From Burkholderiales bacterium (GTDB lineage: Bacteria > Pseudomonadota > Gammaproteobacteria > Burkholderiales > WYBJ01), in the NCBI GenBank assembly GCA_020848435.1, contig JADLAC010000059.1, positions 62,001 to 126,000 on the forward strand: DNA of 64,000 nt. Direction: 5' to 3'. Below are positions 30,346-37,832 of this stretch, piece after piece; within the stretch, counting starts at the first letter, position 1, and each line of letters opens with the position of its first letter. The translations under genes and the position numbers were made by a program. The notes under the pieces are model-generated. The model saw nothing but the letters and a program-made list of their open reading frames with translations, did no database searches and was not told where the DNA came from.

Positions 30346-32499
30346 ATGCTGGGTCCGGTACTGAGGCGCGCGCTGCGCGCCGTGCTCGATATCCGCCTCG
30401 GCGCAGAGCAGGCGGGACTCTTCTCCTCCGGACCGAAGCTGATCGTCGCCAATCATCCCGGCGTGCTCGACCCGGTCCTGCTCGCTTCGGTACTGCCGCG
30501 TGATGTCGTCGTCATGGCATCGAAAGCGTCCATGCGTGCCGGCTTGACGAGGCTCGGCCTGCGCGGCCGGGCCGTGGAGACGGCAGATCTGAGCGAAGCC
30601 CTGAGCGTGCGCCGGATCGCACGCCTGCTTGCACGTGGCCGCAGCGTCGTCGTTTTTCCGCACAACCGGCCGGTCCCGGCCGGCAGCACGGGCAAGATCT
30701 ACGAGGCGCCGGCGATCGTCGCGGTGCGTACCGGCGTCGAGATCGTGCCGCTGCACATTCGCTACGGCACCGGCGGCGCCGGCGGCACGCCGCACGACGG
30801 CGTCATGATCTTCGCCGGCGCACCCACGCGCATCGAGCTGCCAGCGGGCATGCCGGCGCGCGAGCGCCGCCGTCAGGCGACCGAGCGATTGACTCAACTC
30901 ATGCAAGACCACGCGGTCGCGGCGAGGCCCAGACGCACGCTCTTCGGCGCGTTCGTGGACGCGCTCCATCAGCAGGGCCGCTCGCGCCGGATCGTCGAGG
31001 ATATACGCCAGGTCGAGGAGACCTACGGGAGCGTGCTGAGAATTTCGCTCGCGCTCGGACGCTTGCTCGAACGCGCCAGCCGCGAGGGTGAAACAGTCGG
31101 CGTGCTACTGCCGAACACGGTGGCCGCTATCGGTACGGTGCTCGGTATGAGCGCCGTGCGGCGCGTGCCGGCAATGCTCAATTACAGCGCCGGGCCCGAC
31201 GCCGTGCGCAGCTCGGCCGATGCGGCCGCCATCCGGACCGTGATCACATCGCGTGCCTTCGTGGAGGCGGCCCGGTTGGAGCGCTTGTTGCGCGCGCTGG
31301 GGCACTGTCGCGTCTACTACCTGGAGGATCTGCGCGAGAAGTTCACGGCGCGTGACAAGCTCTGGCTTGGCGCCTGGGCGCAGTGGCGTCCGCGACGTGC
31401 GGCCAAGGCGGCCGATCCGGGCGCGCTCGCGCTGGTGTTGTTCACGTCGGGATCCGAAGGCAGGCCCAAGGGCGTGGGCCTGTCGCACGACGCCGTGCTG
31501 GCGAACATGGCGCAGCTCGCGGCGGCTATCGATTTCGGCCGCTCGGACAAGTTTCTCAACGCGTTGCCGATGTACCATACCTACGGCTTGATTGCCTGCA
31601 CGCTGATGCCGCTGTTCTACGGCACGCGGCTGTTCCTCTACACCAATCCCTTGCACTATCGCATCATTCCCGAAATCGCCTATTCGCGCCGCTGCACGTA
31701 TCTATTCGGCACCAGCACGTTCCTCGGCAACTATGCACGCCACGCGCGCGCGCTGGATTTCCACTCGCTGCGCTATGTCATCTCGGGCGGCGAGAAATTG
31801 ACTCCCGAGGTGCAGCGCCTGTATCAGCAGCGCTTCGGCCTGCGCGTCCTGGAAGGCTATGGATCGACCGAGTGCGGTCCCGCGGTCTCGCTCGCCACGC
31901 CGCATGGATTTCGGCCAGGTAGCGTCGGGCGTTTCCTGCCCCTGGTCGAGCACCGCCTCGTGCCGGTCGCCGGGATTGCCGAAGGCGGCCTATTGCACGT
32001 GCGCAGCCCCAATGTGATGTCGGGCTACTTCACGCTCGATGAGCCGGGCGTGCTGCGGCCCGCGGGCTCGGAGCTCGGGGCGGACTGGCATTGCATGGGC
32101 GATGTGGTGCGCATCGATGCCGACGGCTTCGTTAGCGTGCTCGGACGCTTGCAGCGCTTCGCCAAGGTCGCCGGCGAAATGGTGGCCTTGGAGATGGTGG
32201 AGCGCCTTGCCCGGGAATGCTCGCCGCAGCACCAGCACGCGGCTACCGTCGCGCTTTCGCCGGAGCGCGGCGAGACCACGGTGTTGTTCACGACCGACCC
32301 CGCGCTGGATCGCATGGCGCTGCACCAGGCAGCGCGCGCGTTGGGAGCGCAGGAGCTCGCCGTGGCCCGCAGCATCGTCCATGTCGACGTGCTGCCGGTG
32401 CTCGGCAGCGGCAAGACCGATTATGTAACCTTGGCGGAATTGGCGCGGACCGCGGGCGATACGCCGGCGCCGGCGCCCGCTCTTGGAGCACGAGCGTGA
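30346..32499 (+). CDS. Aas-like fused acyltransferase / AMP-forming acyl ligase
   Basis: A 717-residue two-domain protein, the size of E. coli Aas (2-acyl-glycerophosphoethanolamine acyltransferase/acyl-ACP synthetase). The N-terminal PlsC-like domain has NHPGVLD with catalytic-type His37 and Asp42; the second motif reads FPHNRP where FPEGR is usual. From about residue 220 an adenylate-forming domain follows, with LFTSGSEGRPKG (~365-376), YGSTECGP, a DGFVSVLGRLQRFAKVAGE hinge region and a C-terminal Lys in GSGKTDY. Expected roles are activating free fatty acids and re-acylating lysophospholipid. Divergent from the RpfF-like gene, it could recycle the fatty-acid signal as RpfB does in Xanthomonas, but that is inference. 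Its stop overlaps the next gene (GTGA). Confidence 0.82.
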   Translation: MLGPVLRRALRAVLDIRLGAEQAGLFSSGPKLIVANHPGVLDPVLLASVLPRDVVVMASKASMRAGLTRLGLRGRAVETADLSEALSVRRIARLLARGRSVVVFPHNRPVPAGSTGKIYEAPAIVAVRTGVEIVPLHIRYGTGGAGGTPHDGVMIFAGAPTRIELPAGMPARERRRQATERLTQLMQDHAVAARPRRTLFGAFVDALHQQGRSRRIVEDIRQVEETYGSVLRISLALGRLLERASREGETVGVLLPNTVAAIGTVLGMSAVRRVPAMLNYSAGPDAVRSSADAAAIRTVITSRAFVEAARLERLLRALGHCRVYYLEDLREKFTARDKLWLGAWAQWRPRRAAKAADPGALALVLFTSGSEGRPKGVGLSHDAVLANMAQLAAAIDFGRSDKFLNALPMYHTYGLIACTLMPLFYGTRLFLYTNPLHYRIIPEIAYSRRCTYLFGTSTFLGNYARHARALDFHSLRYVISGGEKLTPEVQRLYQQRFGLRVLEGYGSTECGPAVSLATPHGFRPGSVGRFLPLVEHRLVPVAGIAEGGLLHVRSPNVMSGYFTLDEPGVLRPAGSELGADWHCMGDVVRIDADGFVSVLGRLQRFAKVAGEMVALEMVERLARECSPQHQHAATVALSPERGETTVLFTTDPALDRMALHQAARALGAQELAVARSIVHVDVLPVLGSGKTDYVTLAELARTAGDTPAPAPALGARA

Positions 32500-33194
32500 T
32501 CGAACCGCATGCAGGCCAAACAGCGATCGAGACGGTCTCGGTCGCCATCTGGGACCTACCGGTGCGGATCGTGCACTGGGCGCTGGTCGTGCTGATCGCC
32601 GCGTCCTGGGTCACGAGCGAGATCGCGGGCGAGGCGATGACCTATCACCTCTGGTGCGGCTACGCCGTTCTCACGCTGGTGATTTTTCGCATCGTGTGGG
32701 GCTTCGCCGGCAGCGCGCACGCGCGTTTCAGCGACTTCGTCTACGGCCCGGTGGCGGTGGCGCGCTACGTCGGCGGACTCCTACGGCTCGATGCGCAGCG
32801 CTTTCGGGGGCACAATCCCGCGGGAGGCTGGAGCGTCATCGCGCTGCTGCTGTGCCTGTTGGTGCAGGCGCTGACGGGCTTGTTCACCAATGACGAGATC
32901 AGCGTCGAGGGACCGCTCACGGGCCGGGTCTCGGCCGAGGCGAGCGAGTTGCTGAGCACGATCCATCGTTGGAACTTCTACGTGCTGATGGCGTTCGTGT
33001 GCCTGCATATCGCCGCCGTGCTGTTCTACTGGCTGGTCAAGCGCGAGAACCTCATCGGCGCCATGATCACGGGCCGCAAGCGCCTGCCGGCCGATGGCGC
33101 GATTGCGCCGGCACGGGGGGTAAGCCTGTGGCTCGCCGCGGCGCTGCTCGGCGGCGTCGCCGCGCTCGTGGCCGCGGTCGTTAATTCCGCCTGA
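32496..33194 (+). CDS. Cytochrome b561-type membrane protein
   Basis: A 232-residue integral membrane protein with a GTG start overlapping the preceding stop. About five hydrophobic segments are visible. Histidines in RIVHWALVV, TYHLWCGYAVL, IHRWNFYVLM and FVCLHIAAVLF have the spacing of the di-heme cytochrome b561/b-type hydrogenase subunit family. Such proteins pass electrons between quinol and partner proteins. Partner unknown; the overlap indicates co-expression with the aas-like gene. Confidence 0.82.
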   Translation: MIEPHAGQTAIETVSVAIWDLPVRIVHWALVVLIAASWVTSEIAGEAMTYHLWCGYAVLTLVIFRIVWGFAGSAHARFSDFVYGPVAVARYVGGLLRLDAQRFRGHNPAGGWSVIALLLCLLVQALTGLFTNDEISVEGPLTGRVSAEASELLSTIHRWNFYVLMAFVCLHIAAVLFYWLVKRENLIGAMITGRKRLPADGAIAPARGVSLWLAAALLGGVAALVAAVVNSA

Positions 33195-33197
33195 GCC

Positions 33198-33608
33198 TTA
33201 CTCGAGTTCGCGCCGCGAGCGCTTCAACATGCCTCGACGCTGCTTGTCCTGGAGCCTGCGCTCGCGCACGGCCGCACTTGGCGCGGTAGCGATCCGAGGT
33301 CGAGGGCGGGCGGCCGCTTTGCGCAGAAGCGCCAGCAGCCGCTCGCGAGCATCGATCCGATTCCGCGCCTGGCTGCGAAAACGAGCAGCGTGGATCACCA
33401 ACTGGCCGTCGCGAGTGAGCATGCTGCCGGCCGCGACCGCCAGGCGGCGCTTCATGTCAGCGGGCATATCGGCGCGCGCCACGTCGTAGCGAAGTTGCAC
33501 TGCCGTGGCGACTTTGTTAACGTTCTGCCCGCCCGGACCGGGCGCGCGTACGAATTGCTCCTGGAGCAGCGACTCGTCGATCGATAGGGCGCGCGTTCCC
33601 CGCAGCAT
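33198..33608 (-). CDS. arfB: Peptidyl-tRNA hydrolase ArfB (ribosome rescue)
   Basis: ArfB (YaeJ) enters stalled ribosomes without a stop codon and releases the peptide. The 136-residue protein has the release-factor GGQ motif in RAPGPGGQNVNKVATAVQLR and a long basic C-terminal tail (RRLQDKQRRGMLKRSRRE) that would sit in the mRNA channel. It is convergent with the cytochrome gene, with three bases between their ends. Confidence 0.92.
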   Translation of the reverse strand: MLRGTRALSIDESLLQEQFVRAPGPGGQNVNKVATAVQLRYDVARADMPADMKRRLAVAAGSMLTRDGQLVIHAARFRSQARNRIDARERLLALLRKAAARPRPRIATAPSAAVRERRLQDKQRRGMLKRSRRELE

Positions 33609-33699
33609 GGGCGCAGTTTAACAGTGATCGCGGCCGTGCCCAGCAACGCTCCGTCGCCGTATCCCGGCGCAACGCGCGATCAACGACCAACCGGCGGCC

Positions 33700-34209
33700 A
33701 TGACTTTTCATCCTTCGTCACGCCTAGGCTACCTCGCGGGCTTCCTGGTTTGCGCCGGGCTGATCGCCTTTGCGCTCTATCTCCAGTATGTGCGGGGCGA
33801 AGATCCGTGTCCGCTGTGCATGCTTCAGCGCGTCGCCTTCTTCGCGCTCGGCGTGGTCTTCGCCGTGGCTGCGCTACACAACCCCGCACAGCGCGGACGC
33901 ATCGGGTATGGCGTCGTCCTGGTGCTGCTCGCCGCGGCCGGCGCCGCCGTGGCGACTCGCCATGTCTGGCTGCAGAGTCTGCCCAAGCACCTCGTGCCTG
34001 AGTGCGGGCCCGGGCTCGACTTCATCCTGTCGCGCTTCCCCTTGAGCAAGGCCATCGATATCGTATTGCGCGGCTCCGGGGAATGCGCGGACAAGGGATG
34101 GACATTTCTTGGCCTGACAATCGCCGGCTGGGCGCTCGTCTGGTTCGTCCTGCTCGGGCTGCTCGCCGTGGCGCTTGCGCTCAGCGGCAAGCCACGGCGC
34201 CCGGCGTAG
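33700..34209 (+). CDS. dsbB: Disulfide bond formation protein DsbB
   Basis: DsbB reoxidises DsbA and passes electrons to quinone. The 169-residue protein has four membrane helices. The first periplasmic loop carries the CPLC redox pair (GEDPCPLCMLQR) and the second carries Cys residues in VPECGPG and GSGECAD, as expected for the interloop disulfide. Frame and length are intact. Confidence 0.93.
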   Translation: MTFHPSSRLGYLAGFLVCAGLIAFALYLQYVRGEDPCPLCMLQRVAFFALGVVFAVAALHNPAQRGRIGYGVVLVLLAAAGAAVATRHVWLQSLPKHLVPECGPGLDFILSRFPLSKAIDIVLRGSGECADKGWTFLGLTIAGWALVWFVLLGLLAVALALSGKPRRPA

Positions 34210-34313
34210 GACGGCCGCGACGTCTTCGTGACGGCGCAACGTCAGGCGGCGAGGCGCTGCGAGCGGCCGCTGGCGGAACGCACGCGCGGCCGTTCGTATA
34301 GGAACCTCAGGGT

Positions 34314-34523
34314 CTAGGCGGGGACATCCGGGACCAGGCGTTTCTCGAGCAGGAATATCTGGTCTTTGAGCAGCAGCTTTTGTTTCTTGAGGCGCCGCAA
34401 TTCCAGTTCGTCCTGGACAGGGCTATCGGCGAGCGTGATGATCATCTTGTCGAGGCTGCGGTGCACCGAGTGCAGTTCCGCGAGCTTTGCGCGTGTGGCT
34501 TCCAAGTCTTCTTCGATCAGCAT
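34314..34523 (-). CDS. DUF465 (YdcH-like) small coiled-coil protein
   Basis: A 69-residue charged helical protein: EEDLEATRAKLAELHSVHRSLD, then DELELRRLKKQKLLLKDQI. The pattern of the family is an N-terminal helix with a HxxLD element and a C-terminal LKKxKLxLKDxI helix. The function of the family is unknown. A plausible GAGGAGG ribosome site precedes the start. Confidence 0.85.
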   Translation of the reverse strand: MLIEEDLEATRAKLAELHSVHRSLDKMIITLADSPVQDELELRRLKKQKLLLKDQIFLLEKRLVPDVPA

Positions 34524-34915
34524 GGTGCCTCCTCTCGAAAGACAGGCGCACTTATAGTAGAAGATGGAAGGTAAAACATCAATTGCGTTACATCAAAGCT
34601 TCGCGGTTTGTGCGGCACGGAATAAATCCTGCGCGAAGCCTCCGAGGCGCCGCCACGCGAGCCGCAGCGAATTGATTTTGCATCGGGTTCGATATTGCGG
34701 CGCCTGCGGTGTGCCGGCCCGCCAAGGACTGTGGCTTAGCCGGCGCGCGGGCCGCAGTGGCTTCGTCACGTGTGGCCCTCCCACCAGCGATGCCTCGGCG
34801 TAAACCCCGGCAGCGGTTGAAGTCACCACAGAGGGACGTCGCACCTACATCGGAGCGATGCTTAGGCGTAAACCCCGGCAGCGGTTGAAGCGCTCGCAGC
34901 AACGGGCCGCCGCGC
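34524..34915. other. Non-coding stretch with direct repeats
   Basis: No credible gene in 392 bases; open frames here are short and lack family-like composition. The right half contains two near-identical 34-bp repeats and a related third copy that runs into the end of the small gene at 34916-35137. Confidence 0.6.
34789..34890. repeat. Two 34-bp direct repeats, 68 bp apart
   Basis: Copies at 34789-34822 and 34857-34890 share GGCGTAAACCCCGGCAGCGG and flanks (GATGC..., ...TTGAAG), differing at two positions. A third, more distant copy begins at 34926 with GATGCCTCGGCATAGACC, 69 bp further on. On the minus strand all three read as variants of GT(T/C)TA(C/T)GCC(G/T)A(A/G)GCATCGCT, which in the third copy is the C-terminal codon run VYAEASLI of the small gene 34916-35137. 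Confidence 0.8.
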
Positions 34916-35137
34916 TCAGATCAGCGATGCCTCGGCATAGACCGTGCGCAGCTCCAGGGCGCTCGGCAGGTCGATCGATGCCGCCGTGCAGATCCCCGCG
35001 CCCGCTCCCCGCAGCCACGTGCCGGTCAGCTCGTGATACCGCTCTGGTCGACCGCCTGCCGCCGCAACGCGCCGCACCGATATGCGCAGCGCTTCTTCCC
35101 GTTTGCGAGCACGGTACTGCTGGAGGTCGATGAGCAT
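34916..35137 (-). CDS. Hypothetical small protein
   Basis: A 73-residue frame: MLIDLQQYRARKREEALRIS, then an Arg/Gly-rich middle and the C-terminus LELRTVYAEASLI. The start MLIDLQQYR with a following charged helix looks like a real protein N-terminus, and an AGG lies about 10 bases upstream. I do not recognise a family. Copies of the last ~20 bases recur twice beyond its stop at a ~68-bp period. It could equally be a chance frame. Confidence 0.4.
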   Translation of the reverse strand: MLIDLQQYRARKREEALRISVRRVAAAGGRPERYHELTGTWLRGAGAGICTAASIDLPSALELRTVYAEASLI

Positions 35138-35501
35138 CGTTTGCCTGTTTGAAAGCCGAGTCGCGAGTACACGAGGCAACAAGCGCACCACATCCGGGCA
35201 AGCGGGGCGTGCGCGTTAAGTTTCTGAAATTTCGAGCCAAGGGACTTCATATCGGGGCGCGGGCCGCCCAATCCGGTCCAAGTGCGACGAGATTCCGTCG
35301 GTCGGTGACGCTCCGGTCGAGCGACGATGCCGGCGCGACGGTCGAGATGCGCCGAGCGAATCAGGCGGGCTGCGAGGCAGCCGCACGACACGGCCTTGGA
35401 CGCACCGGCGTTCACCGGGGTCTTGACCGGCGAATCAGGCGGATGGCGGGGCAGCCGTCCGGCACGGCGTCAGATCGGCCGTGCGCGCGCCCACGCGCAT
35501 G
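35138..35501. other. Non-coding stretch with a degenerate repeat
   Basis: 364 bases without a credible gene. Two 28-bp imperfect copies occur at 35356-35383 and 35430-35457, both opening with GCGAATCAGGCGG and closing with GGCAGCCG (24 of 28 identical, 74 bp apart). Nothing else recognised. Confidence 0.55.
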
Positions 35502-36149
35502 TCATTCCCGCCGCGCTTCCAGCATGGCTTCGAGCAGTGTCTCGGGCTCGTGCGCACCGGAGATCGCGATCTTGCGATTGAATATGAAGAAGGGAACGCC
35601 CCCCACGCCTGCCTGGCGCGCCTCGATATCGGCGCTGAGGACCGCGTCGCGGTCTTCGTCCGAAGCGAGGTAGGCCGCAAGCGCGGTGCGTTCCAGCCCG
35701 GCGCGCACGCCCAGCTCGGTCAGCACGGCGAGGTCGGTGAGCACGGCGCCTTCGATGAAATAGCCTCGGAACAGGCTCTCCGCGACTTCGTCTTCGTGCT
35801 CGTGCCGCGCGCCGTAGTGCATCAAGCGGTGTGCGTTCAGGGTATTGGGCTGCACCGTGATGGCATCGAACGCGAAATCGATGCCGGCCTGCTTGCCGAC
35901 CGCGGCCACGCGCGCATAGTTGCGCGCACCGCCCGGACCGAACTTGCGCTCAATGTAGTCTTGCCGCGATATGCCTGCGGCCGGCAGATCGGGATTGAGC
36001 TGGAAGGGTAGCCAGCGCACGGCCGGCTCGTCCTCATCGGGGTGGCGTTGCCGGTACAGGCCGAGAGCCGATTCCAGCCGACGCTTGCCGATGAAGCACC
36101 AGGGTCAAACAACGTCCGATACGATCTCGATCGTGAGCTTGGGATTCAT
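35502..36149 (-). CDS. DsbA/FrnE-family thiol oxidoreductase with in-frame UGA at the first CxxC position
   Basis: Read from the ATG at 36149, codons 1-14 give MNPKLTIEIVSDVV. Codon 15 is TGA (36107-36105), and codons 16 on give PWCFIGKRRLE and run open to 35502 (216 codons including both UGA codons). FrnE-type DsbA proteins start with SDVVCPWCFIGKRRLE, so UGA replaces exactly the nucleophilic Cys of CPWC. Everything else fits the family: length ~215, the cis-Pro loop GVGGVPFFIFN and the FG(P)GGARNYARVA helix. A GGAG ribosome site lies 7-10 bases before the ATG. Options: a selenocysteine protein (UxxC), a recent nonsense mutation, or a sequence error. A hairpin with GG in its loop follows the UGA. 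The frame shows no other damage. Confidence 0.65.
36078..36107 (-). promoter_or_regulatory. UGA codon and following hairpin, possible bacterial SECIS
   Basis: On the minus strand the UGA occupies 36107-36105. The next bases can fold: 36102-36094 pairs with 36086-36078 over 9 pairs (three of them G-U), leaving a 7-base loop CAUCGGC at 36093-36087 with GG in it. Bacterial SECIS elements are hairpins just 3' of the UGA with a G-containing apical loop, often a little further away than here. The same bases also encode the conserved CFIGKRR, so the fold may be coincidental. Confidence 0.35.
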
Positions 36150-36348
36150 GCTGGCTCCAGTTGTGTCCGAGGGAGTGCTAGCGGCGGCGCGGAATTGCTT
36201 GGGCCGCCCGATAGTCAGATCGGCAGCAAATACGGAGTGTAAGTCGGGAATCCGGCTGGCGTCGATCCCATGCCAAGGCCGTGCCCGCTTCAAGCGCTCG
36301 CCCAAGCGCGAGCGCGCTGCGCGACAATGCCCGTTTCGCGGAGGGCGC

Positions 36349-37284
36349 ATGAAGATCGCAATCATGGGAAGCGGCGGCGTCGGCGGTTTCGTCGGCGCTC
36401 GTCTGGCGCATGCGGGGTGCGATGTCCGGTTCGTCGCGCGCGGCGAGCACCTTGCGGCGATGCTGCGCTCGGGGCTGTGCATCCGCAATGCCGTCCAAGG
36501 CGACATCCACGTGCCGAGCGTGCGGGCGAGCGCCGATCCGGCCGCGCTCGGCCCGGTCGACCTGGTGTTGATTGCCGTAAAGCTGGGCGACACGGCCGCC
36601 GCGGCGCAAGCGATCGGGCCGCTGGTCGGACCGGACACAGTGGTCTTGTCGCTGCAGAATGGCGTCACCAAGGACGATCTCTTGCGGCGCGAATTCGGCG
36701 CGCACGCCGTCATCGGCGGCGTGACGTATGTCGCCACGCGCATCGCGGGTCCCGGCGTCATCGAGCAGACGGGCACGATGCAACGCGTGGTCATCGGCGA
36801 GTACGATGGGCGTGCTTCGGAGCGCGTGCGCTCGTTGCACGGATGGCTGCTGCGTGCGGGACTGGCCGCCGAGATCAGCGCCGACATCCAGCGCACGCTA
36901 TGGGAGAAGTTCGTGTTCCTGGTCGGCTTGTCGTCGGCGACGGCCACCATGCGCGTGCGCCTGGGACCGATACTCGCTCACCCGCGCACGCGCGCGTTCC
37001 TGCTCGACGTGATGCGCGAGACGGTGGTGGTGGGACGTGCGCTCGGCGTGGCCCTGCCCGCGGATTACGCCGAGCAGCGGCTCGAGTTCGCCGCCACGGT
37101 GCCGCAGGACATGACGTCCTCGCTGCATCACGACCTCGAAGCCGGCCGTGCGTTGGAAGTCGAGTGGCTCGCCGGCGCGGTGGTCACGCTCGGGCGCGAG
37201 CACAACGTGCCGACGCCGCTGTGTCGCGCCGTATGGGACATCCTCGCCTTGCACGCGCATGGCCGCGACGCGCGTTTCCGGTAG
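36349..37284 (+). CDS. 2-dehydropantoate 2-reductase family protein
   Basis: A 311-residue NADPH-dependent reductase of the ketopantoate reductase (PanE/ApbA) family. The Rossmann motif MKIAIMGSGGVGGFVGARLA opens the protein at the ATG 36349. A family-type VLSLQNGV follows, then the catalytic Lys in TLWEKFVFLVGLSSATA, and DMTSSLHHDLEAGRALEVEWL near the C-terminus. The family includes the pantothenate enzyme and paralogues with other 2-keto acid substrates, so the substrate is open. It precedes nusB in the position where ribH often stands. Confidence 0.85.
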   Translation: MKIAIMGSGGVGGFVGARLAHAGCDVRFVARGEHLAAMLRSGLCIRNAVQGDIHVPSVRASADPAALGPVDLVLIAVKLGDTAAAAQAIGPLVGPDTVVLSLQNGVTKDDLLRREFGAHAVIGGVTYVATRIAGPGVIEQTGTMQRVVIGEYDGRASERVRSLHGWLLRAGLAAEISADIQRTLWEKFVFLVGLSSATATMRVRLGPILAHPRTRAFLLDVMRETVVVGRALGVALPADYAEQRLEFAATVPQDMTSSLHHDLEAGRALEVEWLAGAVVTLGREHNVPTPLCRAVWDILALHAHGRDARFR

Positions 37285-37345
37285 AATGCGCCGCTCGCCT
37301 CGCGCTGTTTGCGCATCGCGTCCATCGTCCCTCGGGTGTCAGAGC

Positions 37346-37792
37346 ATGAAGAGCGGCCGGCGCCTCGCCCGCGAATTCGCCGTGCAAGGCTTGTACGAAT
37401 GGCTGATCGCGCATAACGACGTGCGCGCGATCGAGAGCCGACTGGCCGAGGTGAGCGGCTTCGACAAGGCCGATCGTCCCTTGCTCGATACTTTGCTCAA
37501 CGGCAGCATCACTCACGCCTGCGAGCTGCGGGCGCGCTTGGCACCCTTCCTCGACCGGCCGGTCGAGGCGCTCTCGCCGGTCGAGCATGCCGTGCTTCTG
37601 CTCGCCGCCTACGAGCTCATGTATCGGATCGAGACGCCGTACCGCGTCGTCATCAACGAGGCGGTGGAGCTGGCGAAAGCTTATGGCGGCACCGACGGCC
37701 ACAAGTATGTCAACGGAGTGCTCGATCGGCTCGCTGCCGAGTTGCGCACGGTCGAAGTCGACGCTGCCGCCAGATCGGCCGAGCGGCGCTGA
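37346..37792 (+). CDS. nusB: Transcription antitermination protein NusB
   Basis: NusB binds boxA RNA with NusE (S10) in rRNA antitermination. The 148-residue all-helical protein starts MKSGRRLAREFAVQGLYEW, the family N-terminus, which fixes the ATG at 37346. The C-terminal PYRVVINEAVELAKAYGGTDGHKYVNGVLD block is highly typical. It is followed by thiL after 40 bases in the conserved nusB-thiL-pgpA-pncC order. Confidence 0.96.
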   Translation: MKSGRRLAREFAVQGLYEWLIAHNDVRAIESRLAEVSGFDKADRPLLDTLLNGSITHACELRARLAPFLDRPVEALSPVEHAVLLLAAYELMYRIETPYRVVINEAVELAKAYGGTDGHKYVNGVLDRLAAELRTVEVDAAARSAERR

Positions 37793-37832
37793 GCGACTGC
37801 GCCCCGGCCGAATGCGCCCAGTACAATAGCCG

